Source: Rathayibacter sp. VKM Ac-2760 (GTDB taxonomy: Bacteria; Actinomycetota; Actinomycetes; Actinomycetales; Microbacteriaceae). From it: a stretch of 64,000 nt of DNA. Positions 27,347 through 34,761 of this stretch are shown here, piece by piece. The notes beneath the pieces were generated by a model. It did not search any database, had not been told where the DNA came from, and saw nothing but the letters and a program-made list of their open reading frames with translations. Location of the stretch: the NCBI RefSeq assembly GCF_009834185.1, contig NZ_CP047173.1, positions 3,596,001-3,660,000 of the forward strand. The letters are read 5' to 3'. Position numbers and translations under genes: made by a program. The first letter of the stretch is position 1; each line of letters starts with the position of its first letter.

Positions 27347-28039
27347 CTATCGGACCGGGTCGAGCAGCCCCGGGTCGTGGCGGTCGACCGTTCGCGCGTT
27401 GTTGACGCGGCGGTCGACCGGGTAGGCCGTGATCGTCGACGCGACCGCGACCGACGCCCGGTCGAGCGTCGCCAGCATCTCCTCGGCCGAGGCGAGCGGC
27501 TCCGGGCTCAGCCAGGCGTCGCGGACGTCCGGCGTCAGGAAGACCGGCATCCGGTCGTGCACCTCGCCGGAGGCGTCGCGCGCCTCGCGGGTGATGATCG
27601 TGAACGAGACCCGCCACTCCTCGCCCTCCTTGCGCGCCGTGTACAGGCCCGCGGCGGCGAGGATCGGCTCCTCGCCGTGCAGGAACCACGGCTGCTTGCC
27701 GTCGGCGCGCGCCTCCCACTCGTAGTAGCCGCGCATCGGCACGATCGCGCGCTGCTTGGCGAACGCGCCGCGGAACAGCCCGTTCGAGGCGACCGTCTCG
27801 AGCCGCGCGTTGATCGGCGACGGCCCCTTCCCCTTCGCCCACGACGGCCGGAAGCCCCACGAGGCGAGCTCGAGCTCGCGCTCGACCGCCTCGTCGTGCC
27901 GGTGCTCGCGCACGATCGGCGCCGCGTCGGTCGGCGCCACGCTGAAGTCCGGCGCCCAGTCGGCCACCCGGCCGCCGGCCGCGACGAACTCGGCGATCAG
28001 GGCATCGGTCTCGGAATCCATCGCGAAGCGTCCGCACAT
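27347..28039 (-). CDS. SOS response-associated (SRAP) protein, YedK/HMCES type
   Basis: A 230-residue SRAP protein that protects abasic sites in single-stranded DNA by a covalent thiazolidine link through Cys2. The start is set by this: ATG 28039 gives MCGRFAM, exposing Cys2 after Met removal, while an ATG eight codons upstream would bury it. Other conserved positions are visible: 'INARLET', 'RGYYEWE' and 'HDRMPVFL' with the catalytic His. It is likely intact and active. Its 3' end adjoins the composite repeat; it lies just downstream of the EamA permease on the same strand (10 bp gap). Confidence 0.9.
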   Translation of the reverse strand: MCGRFAMDSETDALIAEFVAAGGRVADWAPDFSVAPTDAAPIVREHRHDEAVERELELASWGFRPSWAKGKGPSPINARLETVASNGLFRGAFAKQRAIVPMRGYYEWEARADGKQPWFLHGEEPILAAAGLYTARKEGEEWRVSFTIITREARDASGEVHDRMPVFLTPDVRDAWLSPEPLASAEEMLATLDRASVAVASTITAYPVDRRVNNARTVDRHDPGLLDPVR

Positions 28040-28049
28040 GCGGGCGACA

Positions 28050-28943
28050 CTACGCCGGACCACCGACGGCGGCGAGGACGGGATCGCGACGCCCCCGCCG
28101 GATCGTCGCGACCGCCAGCCCCGCGACCATCACCGCACCGCCGACGAGCACGCCGACCGACGGCACCTCGCCCAGCAGCACCCACGCCGACAGCACGCCG
28201 ACCACGGGCACCAGGAGCGTGAACGGCACGACCGACGCGGCCGGGTAGCGGGCGAGCAGCGAGTTCCAGATGCCGTAGCCGATCAGCGACGCGAAGACCG
28301 CGGTGTACAGGGTGCTCAGGACCGCCGCGAGCGAGAGCCCCTGGATCGCCTCCGCGATGGCGGGCCCGCCGTCGACGAGCAGCGAGAGCAGCAGCGCCGG
28401 GATCGGCACGACCAGCGCCGACCAGACCACCAGCGAGAGCCCCGAGGCGCCCTTCGCGCGCCGGGTCAGCACGTTGCCGATCGCCCAGGACAGCGCCCCG
28501 CCCAGGCACACCACGAACGGCAGCCACGGCGCGACCGCCCCGTGCGAGAGAGCGACGATCACGAGCCCGGCGACGCCGACGACCAGGCCGATGCTCTGCC
28601 GCCGCGTGGGCCGCTCCCGGAGCAGCACCGCGGCGATCAGCACCGTCAGCACGATCTGCGCCTGCACCACCAGCGAGGCGAGCCCCGCCGGCATCCCGAG
28701 CGCGAGCGCCAGGTAGAGCAGCGCGAACTGCCCGAGGCTCATGAAGGCGCCGATCGTCGCGACCGTGCGCAGCGGCGCCTTCGGCCGCGGCACGAGGAAC
28801 ACGGCCGGCACCGCGACCACCGTGAACCGCATCGCCAGGAACAGCAGCGGCGGCACGTCCGCGAGCCCCACGTCGATCACGACGAAGTTCAGCCCCCAGA
28901 GCAGCACGACGAGGAGGGCGAGGAGGCTGTGCCGGCGGGTCAC
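28050..28943 (-). CDS. EamA/DMT-family permease
   Basis: A 297-residue drug/metabolite transporter with about 10 helices in two EamA repeats, e.g. 'LVVLLWGLNFVVIDVGL' opening the first and 'LSWAIGNVLTRRA' opening the second. It probably exports or exchanges a metabolite; RhtA/YdcZ-like amino acid exporters are the nearest type, but the substrate is unknown. GTG 28943 overlaps the preceding gene by 4 bp. It is the third gene of the 30402-28050 coupled unit. Confidence 0.85.
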   Translation of the reverse strand: MTRRHSLLALLVVLLWGLNFVVIDVGLADVPPLLFLAMRFTVVAVPAVFLVPRPKAPLRTVATIGAFMSLGQFALLYLALALGMPAGLASLVVQAQIVLTVLIAAVLLRERPTRRQSIGLVVGVAGLVIVALSHGAVAPWLPFVVCLGGALSWAIGNVLTRRAKGASGLSLVVWSALVVPIPALLLSLLVDGGPAIAEAIQGLSLAAVLSTLYTAVFASLIGYGIWNSLLARYPAASVVPFTLLVPVVGVLSAWVLLGEVPSVGVLVGGAVMVAGLAVATIRRGRRDPVLAAVGGPA

Positions 28944-29575
28944 TGCTCGCCGCCGACGACGCGGCTCTTCGCCGACCAGAAGCGCATCAGCGCGCCGGCC
29001 GCGATCGAGCCGGCGGCACCGGCCGCGAGGTCGCCGAGCGTGTCCTCGTAGCCGACGAAGATCGACGGGTCGACGAAGCGGTGCCCGGCCCACTCGCCCC
29101 ACTCCCAGACCACGCCCATCGACAGGCCGAAGCAGGCGCAGAGCACGATCGCCGGCGCGAGCGGGCCGCGCTCGCCGGCGACCGTCGGCACCACGCCGGC
29201 GCGCGCGGCGATGATGTAGGCGACGGCTGCCACCAGCCCGTTGAGCACGAAGTGCACGACGAGGTCCCACGACGCCCAGGCCTGGTAGAGGCCGAGCACA
29301 CTGCTCCAGGACGCGACCAGCAGCGCGAGCCCGAACGCGGCGTCCAGCGCCGGACGGATGCCGAGGAACCGCGGCAGCACCAGACCGATCGAGGCGAGGG
29401 CGAGCACGGCCACGTCGACCAGGTCCCAGCCGAGCACCGCGGCAACGATGCTCACGGCGCCGAGCGCGCGGACGGCGTCGGCGAACCACTCGCCACGGGT
29501 GCGCGGGGGCTCCATGAACGTCGAGATCAGGACGGGCTCGTTCTCGGGGCGGCTTCTCACGACGGGTCGCGTCAC
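28940..29575 (-). CDS. YjdF/DUF2238-like membrane protein
   Basis: A 211-residue membrane protein with about 5-6 helices and the C-terminal signature 'GVVWEWGEWAGHRFV...GYEDTLGDLAAGAAGS', which matches the W-E...Y-DT..DL pattern of the YjdF/DUF2238 family of unknown function. GTG 29575 (GTGA overlap with the EEP gene) or an internal ATG at residue 21 could be the start; the first 20 residues are not conserved-looking. It is coupled both ways to its neighbours. Confidence 0.7.
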   Translation of the reverse strand: MTRPVVRSRPENEPVLISTFMEPPRTRGEWFADAVRALGAVSIVAAVLGWDLVDVAVLALASIGLVLPRFLGIRPALDAAFGLALLVASWSSVLGLYQAWASWDLVVHFVLNGLVAAVAYIIAARAGVVPTVAGERGPLAPAIVLCACFGLSMGVVWEWGEWAGHRFVDPSIFVGYEDTLGDLAAGAAGSIAAGALMRFWSAKSRVVGGEQ

Positions 29576-30402
29576 GGCTTCGTGAAGCGGAGCACGGCCT
29601 GGACCGCCTCGTGGTCCGAGCCCGGCGCCGTGCCGTAGCGGGTCGCGTTGATCGCCGCGGAGACGACCTCGAAGGCCCCCGCGCTGACCGTGAGCCAGTC
29701 GATGCGGCGACCGGCCTTCGGCGGGCGGTAGTTGGAGTAGGTGCCCCAGTGCGGGGTGAGGTGCGTGCCGGCGACGACCCAGGAGTCCGCGAGCCCGCCC
29801 TCGTCGAGCAGCGCCCGGTACGGCTCCGTGCCGATGTCGGTGTTGGTGTCGCCCATCACGATCGCCGGGCGCCCGAGCTCCTGCACCCGCGCCGCGACGA
29901 GCTCCGCCGAGCGCAGGCGGGAGCGCCGCGAGAGGTGGTCGAAGTGCGTGGCGACGACCGTGAACTCGCGGTTCGTCGCGTGGTCGGTCAGCTCCGCGAT
30001 CACCGCGGTGCGCGGGATCCGGTTGCCCCAGCTGCGCGAGCCGGCGACATCGGGAGTGTCGGACAGCGCGATCTGCGACCAGTCGCGCACCGCGTAGCGG
30101 CTGCGGTCGACGAACAGCATCACCCGCTCACCGCCGCGGTCGGGGTCGCGGCCGAAGCCCATCCCCTCGAAGGAGGCGCCGAGCGACTCGTGCACCCACT
30201 GCGCCTGATCCGGCAGCGCCTCCTGCACGGCGAGGATCGACGGGCACTCGGCCTGCAGCAGCCGGCGCACGAGGGGCTTCCGGCGCTCCCACTGGTCGAC
30301 CGCGCGGGCGGTGAGGCGGGGCATCCGGCGGCGGATGTTGTACGTCATCACGTGCAGCTCGGGCGCCGAGGTCGGACCGATCAGGGGGGACGGGTCGGTC
30401 AT
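29572..30402 (-). CDS. Endonuclease/exonuclease/phosphatase (EEP) family protein
   Basis: A 276-residue EEP-fold phosphodiesterase, with the expected metal and catalytic residues: Asn in 'VMTYNIRRR', Glu in 'LAVQEAL', 'GDTNTD', and the final Asp-His in 'GSDHEAV'. Such proteins cleave phosphoester bonds of nucleic acids, sphingolipids or inositol phosphates; which one is unknown. No signal peptide is visible, so it is cytosolic. It leads the coupled unit with the YjdF-like and EamA genes. It is divergent from the PPOX gene 77 bp away. Confidence 0.85.
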   Translation of the reverse strand: MTDPSPLIGPTSAPELHVMTYNIRRRMPRLTARAVDQWERRKPLVRRLLQAECPSILAVQEALPDQAQWVHESLGASFEGMGFGRDPDRGGERVMLFVDRSRYAVRDWSQIALSDTPDVAGSRSWGNRIPRTAVIAELTDHATNREFTVVATHFDHLSRRSRLRSAELVAARVQELGRPAIVMGDTNTDIGTEPYRALLDEGGLADSWVVAGTHLTPHWGTYSNYRPPKAGRRIDWLTVSAGAFEVVSAAINATRYGTAPGSDHEAVQAVLRFTKP

Positions 30403-30479
30403 GTCTCCACCCTACGGCGGCGATCGGAGCTGCCCGGGAGGCTTGCGGAGACGCTCCCGCGCACCCCTACTCTTCGAGG

Positions 30480-30878
30480 ATGACCCTCTCGCCCGCTCTC
30501 GCGGCCCTCGCCGACGCCTCGTTCGTCTCGCTCACGACCTTCCGGAAGACGGGCGTCGGAGTGTCGACGCCGGTGTGGATCGCCCGCGACGGCGCGGACC
30601 TGATCGTCACGACGCCGCGAAAGAGCGGCAAGGTCAAGCGACTGCGCAACGACCCGCGCGTCACCCTCGTCCCCTGCGACCGCCGCGGCCGCGTCGCCGA
30701 CGGCGCGAGCGTCGTCGAGGGCGCCGCCCACATCGTCTCGGACACCGGCACCGTCGAGCGCCTCGGCCGCGTCTTCCAGGGCAAGTACCGCCTCGAGTAC
30801 CGCGTCTTCCTCCTGATCGAGCGCATCGTCTCCCGCGGCGACCGCACCCGCGTGATGCTCCGCATCGCCGACCGCTGA
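30480..30878 (+). CDS. PPOX-class (F420- or FMN-dependent) oxidoreductase
   Basis: A 132-residue split-barrel flavin/deazaflavin-binding protein of the pyridoxamine-5'-phosphate oxidase superfamily. Motifs such as 'FVSLTTFRKTGVGVSTPVWI', 'TPRKSGKVKRLRNDPRVTLV' and 'VFQGKYRLEYRV' match the 'PPOX class F420-dependent' group common in actinobacteria. The cofactor is inferred from family. Start ATG 30480 follows GAGG closely. A small single-domain enzyme, probably a reductase of an unknown substrate. Confidence 0.8.
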   Translation: MTLSPALAALADASFVSLTTFRKTGVGVSTPVWIARDGADLIVTTPRKSGKVKRLRNDPRVTLVPCDRRGRVADGASVVEGAAHIVSDTGTVERLGRVFQGKYRLEYRVFLLIERIVSRGDRTRVMLRIADR

Positions 30879-30889
30879 GCGAGCCCTTC

Positions 30890-31108
30890 CTGCTGGTCGG
30901 GCGGCCCCGTGAGGGCGTCTGCATGCTGGTCGAGTAGCCCCGCAGGGGCGTATCGAGACCCACCGTCCCCAGCACGGCGGATCTGCGGACTCACGTCCTG
31001 ACGCCGGTGGATCTCGATACGCCCGCTCCGCGGGCTACTCGATCAGCAGGCCCACTGCTGGTCCCTCCCCGATCGACACGTCCGCTCCGCGGGCTGCTCG
31101 ATCAGCAG
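30890..31108. repeat. Full composite repeat (30923-31049) with flanking fragments
   Basis: The core at 30923-31049 has inverted ends ATGCTGGTCGAGTAGCCC / GGGCTACTCGATCAGCAG and a middle similar to the copy at 27211. A degenerate left fragment (TGCTGGTCGGGCGGCC) precedes it at 30890, and a right fragment (CCGCTCCGCGGGCTGCTCGATCAGCAG) follows at 31081-31108. This fills most of the gap between the PPOX and DUF6458 genes. The rest of the gap, 31109-31244, shows no clear element beyond a GAAGGAG ribosome-binding site. Confidence 0.75.
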
Positions 31109-31244
31109 GGACGTCCCGCCTACACCCCGGCCGCCGGTGACGGCTAGGCCTTCGGCCTCGGGGCGCACGGGCACTACCGTGGGGCGTCGCCCGCCGGTGC
31201 CCCCGCGCCTCCCGCGCACGCCGGCGCACGCAGAAGGAGCACGT

Positions 31245-31502
31245 ATGAGCATCGGAGCAGGGATCTTCCTCCTCGTCGTCGGCGCGGTCCTCGCGTTCGC
31301 CGTGGACGTCCAGGTCTCGGGGGTCGACCTCAAGCTGGTCGGCTACATCCTGATGGCCGCGGGGGCCGTCGGCCTCATTCTCGGCCTCGTCCTGATGACG
31401 CGCCGCCGCCAGGCCGTCTCGACCACCCGCTCGGCGGTCGACCCCGCCAGCGGCGAGCAGGTCACCCGCCGCACCAGCGAGGGCAACGGCCCCGTCGTCT
31501 GA
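31245..31502 (+). CDS. DUF6458-type small membrane protein
   Basis: An 85-residue protein with two membrane helices (about 3-22 and 29-50, 'VGYILMAAGAVGLILGLVLM') and a polar C-terminal tail. The 'MSIGAGIFLLVVGAVLAFAVDV' opening, with an acidic DVQVSGVDL hairpin between helices, is the pattern of actinobacterial DUF6458. Function unknown. ATG 31245 is preceded by GAAGGAG; the longer upstream reading is not supported. A degenerate tandem duplication of the final codons (GPVV-stop) extends past the stop to about 31540. Confidence 0.75.
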   Translation: MSIGAGIFLLVVGAVLAFAVDVQVSGVDLKLVGYILMAAGAVGLILGLVLMTRRRQAVSTTRSAVDPASGEQVTRRTSEGNGPVV

Positions 31503-31550
31503 ACGGCCCCGTCGCCTGAACAGCCCCGTCGTCCAGGCGACGAGCGCACG

Positions 31551-31587
31551 AGAGGGGCGTCACCGGCATCACCGGTGGCGCCCCTCT
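31551..31587. terminator. Bidirectional hairpin terminator
   Basis: A 16-bp stem AGAGGGGCGTCACCGG / CCGGTGGCGCCCCTCT (one G-U) with loop CATCA, between two convergent genes. A TTCTCGTTCC tract follows on the plus side. The position supports termination from both directions. Confidence 0.75.
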
Positions 31588-31617
31588 TCTCGTTCCCGCC
31601 TCGCGGCGGCCGTGCGG

Positions 31618-31758
31618 CTACTCGTCGTCCGCGTCGCCGCCCGAGGCGGTGTCGGTCTCGCCGTCGTTGCCGGACGTGTCGGTGCCGCTGCCGTCGGGGA
31701 GCTCCTCGGCGTCCTGGGTCGTCCCGTCCTCGGTGCCGTTGCTGCTGTCGCTGCTCAT
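31618..31758 (-). CDS. Small acidic hypothetical protein (46 aa)
   Basis: Forty-six residues, almost all Ser, Thr, Asp, Glu and Gly (starting MSSDSSNGTEDG). GGGAGAG lies 7 bp before ATG 31758. The composition, position after a bidirectional terminator and good ribosome-binding site make it plausible, but its low complexity prevents a homology judgement. It is similar in style to the proteins at 14366, 26701 and 41274. Confidence 0.4.
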   Translation of the reverse strand: MSSDSSNGTEDGTTQDAEELPDGSGTDTSGNDGETDTASGGDADDE

Positions 31759-31956
31759 CGCCGCTCTCCCTTCGCCCCGGCGCTCTGCCGGAGCGCCCAC
31801 TCTCCTCCGCACCCGCCGAACCGCGCCAGGGGGTGGCGGCGGGCGGGCCGGGGAGGCCACGATGCGGACGCCCCCGCACAATCCCCAGCGGTGCACCCCG
31901 CGCCTCCGCTTGACTGGGGGCGCTCCGCCGACCGACGGCGGCACCCTGGAGGACTC

Positions 31957-32847
31957 ATGGCGAACCACCGATTCGAACTGCGGTCCGGACGCGGGATGGG
32001 CGTCTCGGCGGCCGGCGACCCGATCGCCGACCGGCTGGTCGTCTTCTGCCACCCCACTCCCGGCGCCGGCGGCTTCGATCCCGACCCTCTGGTCACCGGC
32101 CCGTGGGGTCTGCACCTGCTGATCCTCGACCGCCCCGGCTACGGCGCCTCCGACCCCGTCGACGCGCAGCACGGCCGCGTCCAGGACCGTGCCGACGATC
32201 TCGCCGAGTACCTCCGCCGCTCCGAGCGCACCGCCCGCGACGTCGACGGCGCCCGCTTCGGCAGTGTCGGCGTGGTCGGCTGGGGCTCCGGCGGCGTCTT
32301 CGCGCTCTCGCTCGCCGCGCGGCACCCGGACCTCGTCGACCGCCTCGCGATCATCGGCACCCCCGCTCCCCCGCAGGCCGGCGCGATCGTGCACCCCACC
32401 ACGGCCTGGGAGCGGCGCGAGATCCTCCCCGGCGAGGACGTCGCGGCCGTCGCCGCCGGCCTCCCCGACGGCGAGCCGGGGCTCGACGCGCTCGGCGTCG
32501 ACGGCGACGACCCGGTCCTCGCGAGCCACGGGGGCCTGCGCAACCGGCTCCAGCGGATGCTCGGCGAGGGCTGGCGTCAGGGCGCGGGCGGCGCCGCGAC
32601 CGACCTGGTCGCCCTCCGCGACGGCTCCTGGGCCGACGAGCTCGACCGCGTCACGGCCCAGGCCCTGATCGTCACCGGCGACACCGACCCGGTCGCGGGC
32701 TCGGAGGACGCGCGCTGGTTCCGCTCCCGCCTCGCCGACGCGCGCACGGCCACCGTCGACGGCACCGGCCGGCTGGCGCTGGTGCGCGAGTGGCGCCGGA
32801 TCCTCGACCACGTCGCTCCGCTCGAGCGCGGGGCGGAGGGTCGATGA
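31957..32847 (+). CDS. Alpha/beta-hydrolase fold protein lacking catalytic Ser and His
   Basis: A 296-residue alpha/beta-hydrolase fold protein ('LVVFCHPTPGAGGF' oxyanion region, 'LILDRPGYGASD', 'RHPDLVDRLAIIGTP'). The nucleophile elbow reads G108-W-G-S-G-G, so by alignment Gly110 replaces the usual Ser of G-x-S-x-G, with Ser111 one place later. The acid site looks present ('VTGDTDPV'), but where the catalytic His is expected the sequence is 'GTGRLALVREW'. It may be inactive or use a shifted Ser. ATG 31957 follows GGAGGA. The DoxX-like gene overlaps its end (ATGA). Confidence 0.8.
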   Translation: MANHRFELRSGRGMGVSAAGDPIADRLVVFCHPTPGAGGFDPDPLVTGPWGLHLLILDRPGYGASDPVDAQHGRVQDRADDLAEYLRRSERTARDVDGARFGSVGVVGWGSGGVFALSLAARHPDLVDRLAIIGTPAPPQAGAIVHPTTAWERREILPGEDVAAVAAGLPDGEPGLDALGVDGDDPVLASHGGLRNRLQRMLGEGWRQGAGGAATDLVALRDGSWADELDRVTAQALIVTGDTDPVAGSEDARWFRSRLADARTATVDGTGRLALVREWRRILDHVAPLERGAEGR

Positions 32848-33239
32848 GCCGCCGCACCCGCCGCCGGAGCGCGGCCGGCCTCGCTGCCGGCCCGCTCGCG
32901 CTCGTCGGCGCGATGGCGGTCTCCGGCGTGATCCACCTCGCCCGCCCCGCCGTCTTCGAGCGCGCCGTCCCCCGCGCGATGCCCGGCTCCGCCCGCGGCT
33001 GGGTGCTCGTCTCCGGAGTCGCGGAGCTCGCCTGCGCCGCCGCGACGCTCTGGCCGCCGACCCGCGTCGCCGGCGGTCTCGCCTCCGCCGCACTGATGGC
33101 CGGGGTCTTCCCCGCCAACGTGCAGATGGCGCTCGACGCCCGCCGTCCGCGGACCCGGGCGATCACGCTGCTGCGCCTGCCGCTGCAGATCCCGCTGGTG
33201 CTCTGGGGGCTGCAGGCCGCCCGATCGACGCCGCGCTGA
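32844..33239 (+). CDS. DoxX-like small membrane protein
   Basis: A 131-residue protein with four hydrophobic segments in a DoxX-like layout: an N-terminal helix ending 'VSGVIHLARPAVFERAVP', then 'VLVSGVAELACAAATLW' and 'LMAGVFPANVQMALD'. Members are tied to redox chemistry, but function is not clear. ATG 32844 overlaps the stop of the alpha/beta-hydrolase gene by 4 bp, so the pair is co-translated. Confidence 0.7.
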   Translation: MSRRTRRRSAAGLAAGPLALVGAMAVSGVIHLARPAVFERAVPRAMPGSARGWVLVSGVAELACAAATLWPPTRVAGGLASAALMAGVFPANVQMALDARRPRTRAITLLRLPLQIPLVLWGLQAARSTPR

Positions 33240-33303
33240 AAGCCGCCGTGGAGGCCGACGCAACCCCGAGCGGCGCTCGCGATCGCGCTGCTACCGTCCA
33301 GGC

Positions 33304-33513
33304 ATGAGCGACCAGAAGGCGGATGATCGCCGAGACCAGCTGACCAGCGCACCGAAGGCGACGGAGGCCGACGCGGCCCCCCGCATCGATGTGATGACCA
33401 CCCCCGCGGGCGACACCCGCATCGACATCCGCGACGACGCCGCCGTGCGCCCGGGCCGGGTCGACGCGGACGGGAACGAGCTCGACGAGGACGAGGACGG
33501 CGCCGATGTCTGA
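33304..33513 (+). CDS. Small acidic hypothetical protein before the lipid kinase
   Basis: A 69-residue, charge-rich soluble protein ('KATEADAAPRIDVMTTPAGD', ending in an Asp/Glu-rich tail 'DGNELDEDEDGADV'). ATG 33304 starts 65 bp after the DoxX-like gene. Its 3' end overlaps the lipid kinase start by 8 bp, which suggests translational coupling. Conserved company with the kinase would make a regulatory role plausible; from sequence alone function is unknown. Confidence 0.5.
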   Translation: MSDQKADDRRDQLTSAPKATEADAAPRIDVMTTPAGDTRIDIRDDAAVRPGRVDADGNELDEDEDGADV

Positions 33514-34474
33514 ACTCCGCCGCGCCGCCATCGTCTACAACCCGGTGAAGGTCGACCTCGAGTCGGTCAAGGCCGCCGTCGCCCGCGCCCAGGAGGCCGC
33601 CGGCTGGGACGAGACCCTCTGGTTCGAGACCTCGGTCGAGGATCCGGGAGCCGGCCAGACCCGCGAGGCGCTCGAGGCGGGCGTCGACATGGTGATCGCC
33701 GCGGGCGGCGACGGCACCGTGCGGGTCGTCGCCGAGGCGCTGCAGGACTCGGAGGCCGCGCTCGCCCTGCTCCCCTCCGGCACCGGCAACCTGCTCGCGC
33801 GCAACCTGAACCTCACGCTCGACGACGTCGACAACGCACTGACCGTCGCCTTCTCGGGCGAGGACCGCGCGATCGACATCGGCGTGATCGACATCGAGAC
33901 GGCGAAGGGCCGCGAGCGCCGCTCCTACGTCGTGATGGCCGGACTGGGCATCGACGCGAAGATGCTCGCGAACACCGACGACGAGCTGAAGAAGCGGGCC
34001 GGCTGGCTCGCCTACGTCGACGCGCTGCGGAAGGCCCTGCTGGACAAGAACCAGCTCGAGTTCCGCTACTCCCTCGACGGCGCGAAGACCCGCAAGGTGC
34101 GCGCGCACACGATCATCGTCGGCAACTGCGGCGCCCTGCCGGCGAACATCCTGCTGCTGCCGGACGCCGCCGTCGACGACGGCGAGTTCGACATCGTGCT
34201 GCTGCGCCCGGAGGGCTTCCTCGGCTGGGCGCAGATCATCTTCAAGGTGGTCTGGGAGAACGGCGTGCTGCGTCGCAGCGGAGTGGTCGGCACGAAGCTG
34301 ATGGGCCTGACCAAGGAGGTCGCGGCACTGCGCTACGTGAAGGGTCGCGAGCTCGTCGTGCGCCTGGAGAAGCCGCAGGAGATCGAGCTGGACGGCGACC
34401 CGTTCGGGTCGACCTCCGCGTTCCGCACCTGGATCGAGCCGGGCGGGCTGACGGTGCGAGTGCCCGCCGCGTGA
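33506..34474 (+). CDS. Diacylglycerol/lipid kinase family protein (DagK/YegS-like)
   Basis: A 322-residue lipid kinase of the DGK-catalytic fold. The nucleotide loop is GGDGT (67-71), then 'PSGTGNLLARNL' and 'GLGIDAKML', and the late 'KPQEIELDGDPFG' containing the conserved D-G-(D/E) near the C-terminus. It would phosphorylate a lipid such as diacylglycerol or a sphingoid base, using ATP at the cytosolic face; the exact lipid cannot be read from sequence. It overlaps the preceding small gene and is followed by a strong hairpin terminator. Confidence 0.9.
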   Translation: MSELRRAAIVYNPVKVDLESVKAAVARAQEAAGWDETLWFETSVEDPGAGQTREALEAGVDMVIAAGGDGTVRVVAEALQDSEAALALLPSGTGNLLARNLNLTLDDVDNALTVAFSGEDRAIDIGVIDIETAKGRERRSYVVMAGLGIDAKMLANTDDELKKRAGWLAYVDALRKALLDKNQLEFRYSLDGAKTRKVRAHTIIVGNCGALPANILLLPDAAVDDGEFDIVLLRPEGFLGWAQIIFKVVWENGVLRRSGVVGTKLMGLTKEVAALRYVKGRELVVRLEKPQEIELDGDPFGSTSAFRTWIEPGGLTVRVPAA

Positions 34475-34482
34475 CTGTGCTG

Positions 34483-34514
34483 GTGCCCGCCGCCGAGACG
34501 TCGGCGGCGGGCAC
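34483..34514 (+). terminator. Perfect 14-bp hairpin terminator
   Basis: GTGCCCGCCGCCGA / TCGGCGGCGGGCAC with a 4-nt loop (GACG), starting 8 bp after the lipid kinase stop. No T tract follows, as is common in actinobacteria. It should end the DagK transcript. Confidence 0.75.
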
Positions 34515-34553
34515 GGGCGAGCTCTCATGCGGCGCGGCTTCGGGTGTCGCACC

Positions 34554-34569
34554 CCATGCGCTTGCATGG
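34554..34569. promoter_or_regulatory. Palindrome CCATGC-gctt-GCATGG in a regulatory-looking gap
   Basis: A perfect 6+4+6 palindrome about 193 bp before the second AI-2E permease gene. The gap 34515-34761 has visibly lower GC than its neighbours, includes a GCGCGTATTCGCGC palindrome and two GGATTCCG words (34609 and 34680), and no open gene. It probably holds the promoter of the downstream permease. An operator role is only suggested by symmetry. Confidence 0.35.
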
Positions 34570-34761
34570 ACGTGGCGACCCTAGTGCGCGTTCCGTCGTC
34601 GTGGCAATGGATTCCGTCCTCTGTGGCGCGTATTCGCGCAGAAGTAGGTGGATTCACTCAGTGATCCGCGGTTCGCGCAACGGATTCCGCACCTCACGCC
34701 GGAATCGGCCGCCGCCGTCAACCGGGTGAACCGGACGCCGCCCCTCCACTACCGTTCCCCC

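Noticed and set aside
31957..32847. Active lipase or esterase call
   Set aside because: The expected nucleophile Ser and catalytic His are replaced, so an active-enzyme call is not supported.
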